Of a stretch of DNA of 64,000 bases, positions 12,601 through 24,938 are shown in pieces. The DNA is from Acanthaster planci (taxonomy: Eukaryota > Echinodermata > Asteroidea > Valvatida > Acanthasteridae). The DNA lies in NCBI RefSeq assembly GCF_001949145.1, contig NW_019091401.1, positions 383,648 to 447,647 of the forward strand. Direction: 5' to 3'. Positions within the stretch are counted from its first letter, which is position 1. Every line of letters begins with the position of its first letter. The notes below the pieces were generated by a model. It saw nothing but the letters and a program-made list of their open reading frames with translations. It was not told the DNA's origin and ran no database searches. Position numbers and translations under genes: made by a program.

Positions 12601-15600
12601 TTGAAAATAGTGGCTTTGATAAACTATACCAACAAGTTATAACATTTTGACCAAAATATGCCTGGCGCTTTGTTCAAGCGAAAACATTGTATATTAACCT
12701 TGTTCCTTTCAAAGATCATTTATATAAAATCAATCAAGATACCGAGGCCTAGAACAAATAAATGCGTTTGTAAGTACATTGTCTGTCTGAACTTCCATTT
12801 CCTGTATTTAATTCAGCACAGAACTTTACTGGGAGGCTGCAAACCTGTTTTGCCCTTTTCTCAAACTACTCGAAACCTGAGATATGATGCTTTTTCACTG
12901 ACACAACGAAATATAAGTGGAATACTCCACAATATTTATTATTGTACAAGACTAATGTGTACTGTAGAGGTTCTCTCATTTGAGTGTAGTAAAACTGAAG
13001 TCAGCATGATTGGATTTTGATGCTTTTGATTTGTTCCAGAGGAGTGTACCTGGCTTCAGTGATGTACAGTGATGACAAGGTCCTTGTAACTAATGAAGAC
13101 CAACTCCCCATTGTGGAGGTGGATGAGACCTTCTCCAGCAGCATCCATCAAGATTTTCTTTGGTTCTTGAAGGTTAGTCCTGTTGTTACTGCCTTTTTTC
13201 CTGTGACTGACAGGCTGAAATTACTCAAGTCTGTTTGGCAAAATCCAATACACTGCACCACTAGTGTTTGCTTCAAGGAGGCCACTCTCATATGTCATGG
13301 TTGACTTCTTGCCTACGCTGTGCTGCAGTTAGTCATCCATACATTGCTTATGTGCGATATTTTCATTGAGCTCATTGGTATTCACACAGAAATTTCCGTC
13401 TTCAGAGTCATACGTCAAAATAACAAAGCTGTCAAGTTTTATGTCAAACGAATACCAGTATTTGTGCTAATGACATTTCCCACAGTGCCCTGTGAAAATG
13501 GCCTCTGTGGTGAAACCTCTGTTGACAGCGTGGTTGTATTGCTGTCTGGTATCTAGGTTGCAGGTACGTGGGAAGATGTGGACCTCCTACGTTCTGACCT
13601 GGAGAGGACTAGTGGTTCCTCCCCAGCCATCCTTTTCCGTGCCAGGCTTCTCCAGGCAGCATCTCTCCTCCAGTCAGCCCTGGGCACCCAGGACCTGGGC
13701 CAGGTCTTCTACGAGCCTATCCGAGATAGCCATGGTATCATCATCATCACCATTGTAAACCAAATCAGGGTAGGGCTTTCAAAATATTCTCTTGTGATAA
13801 GTTCAAGCAATGACAATTTGTTCACCACTGGTCGACTTTCCCTGTTCACTTGTGTACAATATATATCTGCAGGGTTCTTGTGGTCATGGAAAATCATGGA
13901 AGAAAAAGTTGTCCTGGATTGTCATGGAAAAGTCATTTAACAGTTGGGAAAAATTTTGAGACCTGGAATCCTGTTACCAGAGGAAAAAATCACTGAAAAC
14001 CCATGAATGTCAAGATCATGCAGGGGTTATTTGATGGGCCACTTTGGATGTGATAACAGAATCATGATGAATTTACACGCTGTCCTTGTCAATCTACAGT
14101 AGTGGTATTCTTCCAGTTCCCAATGCCGCACAACTTTTCTCTGCAACAATGGCATTAAATGTCATGAGAAATTGTCCTATTTTAGTCCTGGAATAGTCAT
14201 TGAGTTTGGTTGTGAGATCTCTGAGGTAACCCTTTCCTGGGTACCATGCAAAATGTACCCTTAACTTACCCTTTTTCACAGTTATTGGAGACAAATTCAG
14301 AAATGAATTCAGGAGTTGTAGCGTGTTAAATGTTTGAAGTGAAGTCATTGTTTTCTTAGTTCTGGTAGCTGCTGACATAATTTTTGTGTAGATTCTTGAA
14401 AACTGAAACTTTGGTAAAATGACAGACTGCAGACACTAAGTGTGTTCTTCACGGGTTAGCTGTGTTTTGATCAGAATGGTTCATGAAGAATTTTCTCCAA
14501 GGACCAAAGAATTGATTTCATCTGTTTTCATCTATTACCATTCTGGAAGGCTTCATCCGTATTCACTGCACATGTGCACCATGTCGGTGAAATATCTGGT
14601 TGTTTTTTTTCAAAACCTCAGCGTGCTCTCTGGCATTTAAGAATGAGAAATCTGTGAAACATTGCTAATGTGATTGATGATTAATGCTCTTAATTACAGG
14701 TTTTGCCCTTACACTGACGTACATCAATTAACACTTTATTCTCAGTGCTTCTCAGTGCAGATTGGACTGGCTAGCTGACCTCGGTAAGCTCAGTGGTCAC
14801 GTGGTTTAGACATCTGCACTAGTAAGCAGGAGGTTATAGGTTCTAGTCCCACCCGAGTAAGCTTGCAATTTTTTCGCAACTCACGGACAAGCACTGAGAA
14901 TACAGTGTTAATTAATACATGTCGATGTGAGGGCAAAACGTGTAATTAAATTAATATCTCCCGACACAAAGTACATTTTGAAATGATTAATGTTCTTTGT
15001 AGGACCAACGGGTAATGCAGACGATGTCATCTCTGAAATGGACCAATATAAATCGCATACAGAAACGAAAGTCAGTGAACATGGACAATCCTTCAGCTGC
15101 AGAGATGCTGCTAGCCTCGTTGCCTGTAAGTTGTCTTTTCAGACTGTGCATGAAATCCCCTTAATAGCAGTAACACTGCAAAATCTTGCAGGCATGTACA
15201 GATGCTGTAGTGCGTTTTGAATTGTGTGACGGTGCTCATGGGTCCTCTCATGAGAGGCAGAGAAATTTTCAAACATTCAGTTGAGAATTGGCATTACAGG
15301 CTCTGTGCCATTGTATCCTTTCTTGATTCCCGTGATTAGGTCACACTGTGCTCTTTTCACTTTTCAATTCCTGCACTGCATCCGTACCGACATGTGCATC
15401 CTTGTGTTGATCTGATTCATTCTAACACTTTCTGAATTTCTTTAAGTTCTAACACCAGCAAATGGGTAGGATTGCTGTTGAATCATCTATTTACAAAAGG
15501 TTGGGGTTTTGGATCCTTTCCTTCAAGAGCCAATAACATGACACCGCTTGACAGAAGGCTAACCAAACCTGAAATTATTGTCTCTAATGTTTAATTTTTT

Positions 15601-18600
15601 TTCTCACAGGAGAAGATCTTGTACCATCAAGTGAGCGGCATCAAACTCACCAAGGGTTTGTACCTAGGCTACTTGAAACTCAGGAGTTCAGTGGACACAA
15701 TACGAGTCCAAGTCCCTGAGAAGCTGCCCAGCGTGCTGCCTCATGTCAAGCTGAGGGACAACCCTAATGTCTCTCAGGAAGAGTGGGAGTGGCTGCATAC
15801 ATTGGACAATTGCCAGGTGGGTGTGGTCAAATAGTGCATTTGGCAGTATCTGTCCTGTTTTGAAGCACCCCTTCACTGGAACAAGGGACACATAAGTTGG
15901 GAATTGGTTTATCTGGGTACCTAGCGCACATGCAGACTTCAGATTTCAAGAGAAATGGGTCGTGATGGCTTTGTGCATCCCATGCCAAATGCATATAAAC
16001 CAGTGTGTGTGGGATGGCTTCCCACCACAGGACCTCCATTGCTATGCCAAAGCATGTCATCTCTTGTTCCTGCAGAGAGTGGATTGGGTACTGCAGTGAA
16101 GTGGATTTTCCAGTGGAAACATAGTTCAATATCGTTACATTTCTCCTCAGTATTATGCAAGAGCAAGCTGCATGTACATTAGCTTGCGGCAGCATTTACA
16201 AGTGTTTGTATGTGGGGCTACTGAAAAAGAAAGTCTTTGCCCGCATTGGTTAGAGCTAGTGGAAGCACATGTACCTGTGTGTCTGTGTGTGGCATGCTGT
16301 ATGTTCTTTGTAGCTTTGACAATCATTGTGTCTTTCCCTGTCAGTCCAAGAGAAATCCCACCAAGATCCAGGAGGATTTCCAGCACCTCCTGGCCACAGG
16401 GACGAGGAAACTGCTGGTCAAGATGGGTGTTAGTGAGGAAGAATCATTGACGTACAGACTGTGCGACCTGGAAGTCATTGAGATGAACGAACAGGTCAGT
16501 GCCTCACAGTGAATTTGTTGATGTTAGTCCTGACAAACATGGCTGTTGTACTGAGAAATTTCTTGATCCTTTGACATCCTCAACTGTGTTAAGAGACACT
16601 TTCTTTCAAGAAGCACTCAGAAGTATCCAGTACCGTGTTAAGTAATAGAGGCGAGATTATACCCAAAGTATTTCAAAACCTCCAGATGGACTTGGAGGAT
16701 CTGGAAAGGTTCATGAAATAGGTTGTCATCCTTCCCTAAAATTTGCAGTGTTCTTCTGCATCATTGGCTTGTTCGTTTGGAAGTAAAGAAATTGGTAACT
16801 TTGTTCACGCCACCAGAAGGTAATGAAAGTTTCACCTCCCATTCTCCCATCTTGATGGCTAATAGTTTTATTACTAGGATTTAGTACTGGTATTTGTTAC
16901 CCGGTCCCATGTAGGTATCTGTTGTGCTGCTGTTCCCACCATCTGGAAGTGTGTGTCTTGGCCCAGGGACATCCGATGAGTGGATTGTCAGCAAAGACTA
17001 CATATCTATCCCTGTGCCTGTCTTTGAAATGGGTAAGTATGAACTTTCATTTCAGACAGAAGTAGCTAAATTTCATGGTCCTTGACAGAATTTTTTTCTT
17101 TAACCCCACCAAAAAAACCTGTTAAAAACCTTTTTAAGATAATGTCCTTGATAGATCCTTAATCTGCCCAATTGTATTATATATTACCCATTTGTATTAT
17201 ATATTACGTAAACTTCTGAAGAATTGAGAAGTAGCATAGTTTCACTGTGTTATTTTTTGAAGCATAGCAAATTTTAGCAACTTTACAGTAGTGCTTGGAA
17301 GGAACCAGTGAAGTCATTTGTGCATGGCAGACTTTGCCAAGTTTAATGAGCCTCAATATTATCATCGCTGGAGATGTAGTATTTTAAGTAGTTCAGATTC
17401 AAGGGGTCTAACTTCACACTTAACTCATTTTGTTGCTGCTTATGCACAGTTCACATGACTACCTACCAATCTGAGTTCATCCGTCGCTTCACCCGACTCT
17501 CCTCCATCCTGGATATTGACTCGCTGATTGCTCAGCAGACTCTGAGGGAAGCCTTCTCCACAGATGAGGTCAATGATGCCAAGCAGAGGTTGCAGCAGGT
17601 GCTTGACTACCAGCAGGTGGGTGTCACCATGCATTATTAGAGTCTCCTGTATGACGTAGTTGAAGACGCTTTGCCATAATATCATGACTCGTCAGGATTT
17701 CAAGCTAAATGAAGTGTGACAGTGAGTAGCTGGGAATTCTCTGTGTAATGTGTATGGGGAAAAATAGATCAAATGTCCTGTGATCTGGTCACACATACGT
17801 TTTGGTGTTTGTGAATGCAGAGCAACAACAGCTTGTTTCACGGATTATTTCCTTACAGGAGTTAGAGACGACTTGGAAAGGAATGCGATGGATCATGGAT
17901 GTCCTTCAGTATGCGCGAGATAAGCAGCTACGAGGGGGTGTGCCCCTCTCAGTCCTCTATGCACCTCCGCCATCACCAGTGGACTCTCCCATGGATGTCA
18001 TCAGCGACATGGAAAAGATATTTGATGGTGAGGCATTTTAAATGTGTTTCCTGCGATATAATCTGAGGCTTTCCAACATGTTTATAGTTTGTTTAATTGA
18101 GCATTACATTTTGGCACATGTTTTTGGTGTTCGTATGCGAGTCATTCGTTTAAAATTTTTTTTTTTTACCATGAGGGATTGATATACTGTATGCAGGATT
18201 TCACTGCCGACAAATCTCAAAAACCCAGGTAGAAAACCACTTGTTCGCCTGGTTTCACAAATTTGTCAGTCTAAATTGTGTGGTTTATGGCTGTTGGTGC
18301 TACCTAGGCAATACTATTATTATCTCATTGGTAACATTACCAAGGTTGTCAAAATTGCAGCAGTGCAATGTAGCCTGCAAGCCTGAAAAAATCCAATGGA
18401 GAGAGGGACTGAAGTGTCACAAGTGGGAGGAAAATATTAGGTGAATATTCAAAGGGAAGAAACATGGAAACGTTGCCAGGATCAACTAATATCCAATCTA
18501 TTGGATGCTCTTGACCCCGATTACTTAGATTTAAAACTTGGCACACAACCACCTGTGTAACATTTGGCCCGTAGTTTTCAGGGGGTAACAAGGGATTCCC

Positions 18601-19516
18601 TGATTAAACTACTTTTGCCCTTTTATCATTCCTCTAGCAGAAAAAGACAAGTCCACCCTACAGATCCCCAACAATGGCCAGACCCAGCCCATGCAATTCT
18701 TGAATCCCAGCAAGGAGACCAAACCTTCTACCGGTATCCTCAGAGTCTTCCCTGATTACAACTCAGGTCTCGCAAAAGGAACAAGTATCAAGGTATTTTT
18801 CTATAGGATTTTTCACACCATCACCATCGTTAAAGCCCAACCCTCTTTCCAAATACGCATGTACACCAGTGATCATTACTTGAGATTGTGAAATCTCTGA
18901 CTATTGCATTACTTATGGCTGTACCATTTGTGAAAGCTTTAGTTTTGCTCACTGGCTTTGGTTGGGAGTAGCTGGGTATTTTTGGCCCAGAATGAGTCTG
19001 GATTGACAAAGTTAGCATGTGAAGGGTTTGAGGTAAAGTTGTTGCCACAGGAAGGCACTTAAATGTGTGTGTGCTGCATAGAAACATTTCCTATATCCAA
19101 ACCAATCCACCATGTTTGCTCACTAGTTTATATGACAAGACTAGCTTTCTATATCATAATTCAGCCAGTAAATAACCAAATGATGAAACCAACTGCTTAC
19201 TTCATTTTTTTGTTGTTGTGTCATCCAATTGTAGTTGCACGTCACCAGTAAAACTACGTGTCGGGAGATTGTAAACTTAGTCATCCAGCAGCTGAACAAG
19301 GCCGTAGAATCCCATGGTCTGGACTCACCACTCTATCTAGAGGACCAGTGGAGCGAGTTCTGCCTTGTAGCCATCATCAGCAATAAGGAGTACCAGCTCC
19401 GGGATGACCACTGCCCTTTACAGCTACAGAACCCCTGGACCAAAGGCCACCTGTATGTGCGGACCAAAGACAACACAGGGAACCTGTTAAGCATGGGACC
19501 ATCCACAGCAGTGTAA
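3602..19516 (+). CDS. ANKFN1: ANKFN1 / wide-awake (wake) orthologue, 5'-partial, 19 exons
   Basis: Exons: 3602-3822, 4663-4845, 5256-5389, 7873-7951, 9891-10004, 10350-10447, 10806-10896, 11653-11766, 12395-12497, 13040-13172, 13557-13769, 15003-15125, 15610-15816, 16345-16494, 16915-17032, 17450-17616, 17859-18027, 18641-18792, 19235-19516. All junctions are GT/AG and keep phase, giving 949 residues plus stop. Numbering from the first visible residue: Ser/Lys-rich segment 1-73; ankyrin repeats about 74-134 (ALFDAVEHQDLDTARLIL, LDIAVMTNN); fibronectin III about 206-306 (VRFEEPLNANGAAVTRYK, KYYVRVSAFNMKGFGPS); helical middle region about 310-800; Ras-association domain about 840-940. The C-terminus ...STAV fits a class I PDZ ligand. 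Fly wide awake links the circadian clock to sleep and affects GABA-A receptor localisation; the mouse orthologue is the nmf9 gene. That role is family knowledge. The start exon lies upstream of the window. In the exon at 13557 the acceptor ATCTAG, not the nearer TTGCAG, keeps the frame. Confidence 0.93.
5525..5807. repeat. MITE-like inverted repeat in ANKFN1 intron
   Basis: About 283 bp with imperfect complementary arms of roughly 75-100 bp. The left arm opens ATTGAACTGGTTAAG and carries GTACATAGGCATTTGATGG and GGTAAGATTACAAA. The right arm is its reverse complement, ending CTAGTTCAAT. The pairing continues inward through GACTTCAGAC / GTCTGAAGTC. No ORF lies within, so it is probably a non-autonomous DNA transposon relic. 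Confidence 0.85.
14690..14949. mobile_element. Palindromic element carrying a tRNA-Thr-like module
   Basis: Terminal inverted repeats of about 60 bp: the left arm (14690-14750) has TTAATTACAGGTTTTGCCC and TTCTCAGTGCTT, and the right arm (14889-14949) is its near reverse complement. Between them at about 14776-14862 is a tRNA-like stretch: box A GTAAGCTCAGTGGTCA, an anticodon-like hairpin around CTGCACTAGTAAGCAG that would present AGT (Thr), and box B GGTTCTAGTCC. The two parts together suggest a MITE that captured, or was built from, a tRNA gene. It lies in an ANKFN1 intron. Confidence 0.8.
17167..17208. repeat. Tandem duplication, 2 x 21 bp
   Basis: Two adjacent near-identical copies of CCCAATTGTATTATATATTA in an ANKFN1 intron. 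Confidence 0.8.
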
Positions 19517-22500
19517 CATACTGGTATGAATCAAGATAATTCAAAAACAGACTTCAGGTTAACACTGAAAGTGGTAGACGAAAAAAAAAACTCTTATTGC
19601 ATTTAGTTGACACTTGTTGGATCAAAATTTAAGTGTTTTTATTTTTGTAAGTTATAGTAATTATATGTTCTGTTCAACAGTGTAACAGATGAAAGAAATG
19701 AATTGCAGCCAGAGCATGATCCCAAAGGGCATTCATTTCATATTTTACTTCTTTTTGTGTGTGATAAGATTTGACATGACCCACGGTAAACAATACAAAT
19801 GCAGCATGGATATTAAATTTTTTGGGGCCACACCTTATCTGTTCAGCTCTGATTTTTCGGCACAAAATTTACACAAAAAGAAATTTCTGTTTGTGCTGCA
19901 CCGGGGTCCATTGCTTCCATGATTTAAAGGTACATTCAGAGATACATCCACAGGAAGCTGAAGGGCTGTGACATTGTTTATTTTAGATAGTGGCCTTGTA
20001 ACTTTACCCTTTCATGAACAAACAACCAAACAACCTTTTATAGAATGCACTGAATAGTTCTCTCCATGTCAGTGACTTTCAACCCACTTTCTGAGTATTA
20101 TCTAATATATTTAGAATTTTTAACTGTAATAAATACATACTTTTTAGTGCCCTTTTAGGAACAAGCAAACATGAATGTCATCAAGAATTCAACGAATAAC
20201 TGATTCTATAAACCTTCTCAATAATGAAGGGAGCTCATGCATGTGGATGGTAGATGGACCAAGATAATACATGTACATTGCTATTTGCAATTTCAAATCT
20301 GGTTTCCATATTGACACCAAGAGACACAGAGAGCACTGCCAATCAATCCCCGGGGATATGCAAAGATATAGAAACACTTTATCATGACTAATTGACGCAA
20401 ACAGTCAACTGAATCAGGTTCAACATTGAGTCGTCAGTATGGACCTATACAAATATGCACTCTGGCACGACTCTCATTTTGCCCACTATTACTGACATAT
20501 GCAGCCCAAATTGTCAACAAAATAGATGAGCATGAACAAAATACTCCAAACTGTACTGCCGGTTTGGCTTCAAGAGGTGGTATTGCCGACTAAAAAAGCA
20601 TTTTATCCGAAAAAAATTCTAGATTTTGGATGCCTTTCTGTTTAATTTTCTGGAACGATGTCACACAGTGTCTGTTCCAGGACTGTCTTCATCTTGATGT
20701 CTTGTGTGCCGTTGGCGTTCATTACAACCATATGGAAATTAGGTTTTATGCTGATGATGACTTTTCACTGACTATCAGAGGATTACCTCATGAATGGAGA
20801 ATTGATGTACTCGTGGTGAAAAATTCAAGTGTCCTTTTTGAACAATCTGTTTAACGTATATGGCATGGTCAGAAATAAGTCAAACAATTATGTGGGCAAT
20901 GTGCTTCTGGTAAACTTTTCAAGGTAATCTTAAAACAGTGTGATGCAAGTTCACGGTAATGGTGGTTTGGCAAAGACATCACTCTGTTCTAGTGACTTAA
21001 GTCCGATGCTTATCGGTGGGGTTGGGTGTGGGTTAAAAGAAAGTAGCAAATAAAACTTTAGCAAGTTGTGTGTTGTTGAAATATGTCATGCCCATTCAGT
21101 TCACAATCATCTGAGAGTTAGTTGTTTTCACTCATGCTAAAGCAAAAAGTTACAACCAGTTAGGAAAATTACTTTTAAAATGTTTGTGAGATTTTATGGT
21201 ATAATTTTAACCCAAACATGGTCTAGAGTGCAATATCCACAAGAGTACCGTAACCATTTTGTGAAAGTAAGACAATGTTTTATACTATACAGATTGCATA
21301 GTTGAAATTCACCTGTTTCACATCCCCATAACTTATGCATGTACAAGTACTTCCAGAATATGAGATGATGTAGCAGATTTCAGATTGGAATTCTTCAAAG
21401 GACTTCTTCCCTAAATTTTCAAAATGTTTCTTGTAGTCTGTTCATTGGAAGTGATAGTTTGTTTCAGAAAAAGTCTTTGCATAGTTGTACCTTTATGTCT
21501 TTACAAAACACAAAGTCTGGAAAGACCAAACTGATTCTTGACCCAAGTGGTTAATATTTTACCTTGAAGGGACCTTATGGGATCAAGGTGCTTTTTTACT
21601 ATCGGATATGAGTGTGCTTGATCAGTTACTGACAGGGAATGCATTTTGCAATTGTTATAAGGTGTACCAAACAGACCAAAAAATATTTGTAACATAATTT
21701 GGAACAGTTTCAACATAAAGATGCTCTGTGCCAGTAGTAGTATGCATGTAGCTACAAATTACGCCAGCTGTGATTTCTCTCTTTTTTTCCAGCAAGGGTC
21801 GGGTTCTTTTTATGTCTGTACTCTGGCAGGTCTAAATAAATCCAGTGTATCTCTTGTTTTATTACTCTAAATATAAGTGGTGTTGAATTTAGCCACTTTG
21901 ATTATTTGGAGATTGGGATAGGCAGAAAAGACAGCTTTGAACAATCAGTTGTCAGCAATAGCAGCAAAATCTTAAAAAGCTGTCCATTTTCTTCTCCAGA
22001 TCTGAGATTTGTAATTGATGAAAGAATTCTGGTTAAGAAAATAAGCTGATACAAAAGTGTGGTCAGTTTTGAATTTTTAAACACCACGTGTGGATGTGTG
22101 GATTTTATTATTCTTTAGCCCAGGCGATGAACTTAGTGCAATAGTGCTAGTTATTTATTAGCAGAGTTCACCTTTTAGCTGAGATAGTGAAGCTTTTTCT
22201 CAATATAAATTGCCACAAACTTTTGAGTACCAAATCTTGTAACTTGCAATTATGTGTAGTCCATCCCTCTTGGCTGTGTCAATTTGAATTCTGATCATTT
22301 AAAATACTCACTGAAGTATATCTTTCTCGCTCTTAGAAGAGTTGCTGTTTTGTGCTGAAGACCAGCCTAAGAAGTTTATTTGTGATACGAAATGAATATT
22401 CATGCCATTAAGGTTATCATTTATTGAAATAATCTAGTGCACTCTCAGAAAGAAGAATGTCGGTAAAAATTTACATATCATTTAAAGACTTCAAAACGAG

Positions 22501-24480
22501 AGTTGAGTTTCAGTTAATTGCTCTGCATAATGCTGTTTGCTGGTCCATATAAAATAAGGGGCTAACTTTTGTGTTTATTGTTTGTAGTTTGATCAGTTTT
22601 GTTCTTTTATTGGTTTTTTTTGCAGAAAAGGGTGCGTACCATTTAATGTAATTGTGGAAACAGAAACAAGTGTGTTTTTTTTTAAACGTCAGGACAAATT
22701 TTTCCTATTTTGCTATTTGCATACAGTTAGAAGGGTCATGTCTTGTGGTCCTGGGAAGAGAATCGGTTTCTTTGCTAGATAGTAAACACTAAAATCAATC
22801 AGTGTGCAGCCCTGTGAAACTTACATTTCTCTGTTAAGTCATCCTTGGCCTGGTATTTTTTTGTATTTTTTCCCTAAATATGACAACAAAGCCACTGTCG
22901 GGGAACCATTGTCTTGCTTTAAAAGGGACCTTGCTATGGAAACTGAAACATAATTTGCTGTAGTATTTTTTGGATACCAAAATATACTTTGAGCTATAAG
23001 ATGTTAGTTTTAAGGGCAATTTTCATACTTTTTTCTAATTGCCTAGCAACTGTGCCCTCTCTATATATTCAGATATCTTATTCGCAGAATGAATCAGGGT
23101 TTAGAACAGTGTAATCAGTCTTGTTGAACAAAATAAACAAAGATTAAACAAAAAAGTCATCAAATTTTTAGATACAAATTGTATCAGTAATGGAAGATTA
23201 AATAAATTCAATTCATGAACTTCCTACCTTTTTTGAGTGCAAAAGTAACATTATGTGTTCCCATTGTGAAAGTTAGATACTGTATTGTAATATTTAATAT
23301 ACATGTACATGTACTGTTCATGTAAAGGATACATTCATTCATTAAAAAGTTGTATCATAGGATGTAAATAAAGAGTTGGCACAATTTGATTTAAGCAGTT
23401 AAAACGTAAATTGTACAGAGGATATTTATTAGAGAAGCACATGACAAAATTCAATAAAACTAATGATTTGTGTGCGATTTTATGAAGACTGGAAATGCGT
23501 AAACTCTGTGTATTTCTGTGGTTAGTGTATTTATCTACTTTGATATTGTCTTGATCATTAAACTATGCAGAATAGGGGTGAGACTGGGAAATGTTTCCAT
23601 GTTTTCTCATGCCTATTACTTTTCATCTTTAACCCTCCCCCAAAGAACAAAACAAACAAAAAAGTCTGTCCTCTGTTTTGTCTGTTGCGTATTGAACTTG
23701 ATGCGCATGTTTTCCTTTCTTCAGAAAAGTAGGTGGAGTTGGGCTGATGCTAGAATTTACTCTTGCATCTACCCAAACATGAGAGGCTTTTAAATTTTTT
23801 TTATTAAAAAAATAATCAATTTTTCAAAATGTTTATCCACATATGAATTTATTTCTGTCTTTTCCCCACACAAATGAGTTATGTGAGGGCGTAGTAAAGA
23901 CTAGCTGCAATCGACCTTCAACATGCACCTTTGAGTCTCGGTTAACCCATTGAGGATCTAGAATAAGCACACATTTTTTCTGTCTTCAGTTGCACTATTT
24001 CCAAGGGTAATTTTTCTGCCTTTTGGTTTTTGCTAATATTTTCTGTATGAGCAAAACTGATGCCATCTCAGGAAGAATGCCTTAATGTTACATTGGCTTT
24101 TACACAAAAAAGTTCAGCATTTTTGTCGATTTTGCTGGACTAAGTTTTCTCTTCTTTGTTTATCCATTGTTATGTGAACAGCAATAAGCAAGGATCATAT
24201 TCATTTCTCAGAAATGTTCACAATTTGAATATAAAAACCTATTCAACGAACTCTGTCTGGGTGACTTCTCAGTAGTGGCATCAGTTGTGTAGAAAAGCTT
24301 GGAAATTATTAAAGTTTTAAAAAGTGCACTTTTCATTGCATTTGACCAAATAGGGATGCAAAAAGAGTTTTCATACATTGAATTTGAAGAAGAAAACACT
24401 AAGTTCCAGAAAAAAATATGAGCATGTGCTGTACACATGCGAACGTGTTGAATATTCATATTTTCACGTCACCAGCGCGT
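19517..24480. other. ANKFN1 3' UTR and downstream intergenic sequence
   Basis: Nearly 5 kb of AT-rich sequence with no supported exon. AATAAA signals lie at 20128-20133, 23367-23372 and 23453-23458; the last is followed by a GT-rich stretch (GATTTGTGTGCG), as expected downstream of a cleavage site. The ANKFN1 3' UTR may therefore be about 0.6 or about 4 kb long. The remainder, to the GC-rich SLC25A38 promoter, shows nothing else recognisable. Confidence 0.6.
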
Positions 24481-24938
24481 GCAAGCCCATGTGCCATCGC
24501 ATGCGCATCGCATGAATAACAGCGATCGGGCCCGGGCGTCGCGGCGCGCGCAGGATATAGGAGCGACTACGTACACAATACACACAACTGAAAAGTAATA
24601 TTGCCAGTGGAACGCGTGAATGAATCGTCAGACCCTATGTGACTACTACATTTTCAAGATGATGTTCGACTCAAATTCTTGTCCAGCCCAGTTGATAATG
24701 ATCTACAAGGGCTGCAGTGGTCACTACCGTGACTTCTGCGACGAACTAGCATCGTTTTTCCCGCTGTGACAGCGACAGAAGACCGGCTGAATTGTCGGAA
24801 CTTTTTGGGTCGTGTATATATTTTTGTAATTTTTTGTCTTCATCTTTGCGTGGAGAGTGCCTCACTTTCTTCATGTTTACTCCGCCAAAAGTCGGCTTAA
24901 GATTTTCCACACATCTTCAGTGAATCCTCTCACAACAG
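24481..24938 (+). promoter_or_regulatory. GC-rich promoter / 5' UTR of SLC25A38 with NRF-1-like site
   Basis: A sharp local rise in G+C and CpG (for example GGGCCCGGGCGTCGCGGCGC near 24528) stands out from AT-rich flanks and directly precedes the SLC25A38 start codon. CGCATGCGCA at 24498-24507 matches the core of the NRF-1 site, a factor known to drive nuclear genes for mitochondrial proteins. No TATA box is convincing. The exact transcription start cannot be read from sequence. Confidence 0.65.
24620..24769 (+). other. Candidate upstream ORF (49 codons) before SLC25A38
   Basis: An uninterrupted ATG-to-TGA frame in the GC-rich leader, 170 bp before the SLC25A38 start and not overlapping it. 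It encodes a 49-residue peptide with Cys, Tyr and Phe (IYKGCSGHYRDFCDEL). It is a true uORF only if transcription starts upstream of 24620. It could also be chance. Confidence 0.3.

Noticed and set aside
13563-13758. Alternative frame of ANKFN1 exon 11 starting after TTGCAG
   Set aside because: The acceptor looks better, but the frame disagrees with the ANKFN1 protein and the next exon.
20630-20854. 74-codon ORF in ANKFN1 3' flank
   Set aside because: Isolated, no splice sites or family similarity; consistent with chance in 5 kb of 3' flank.
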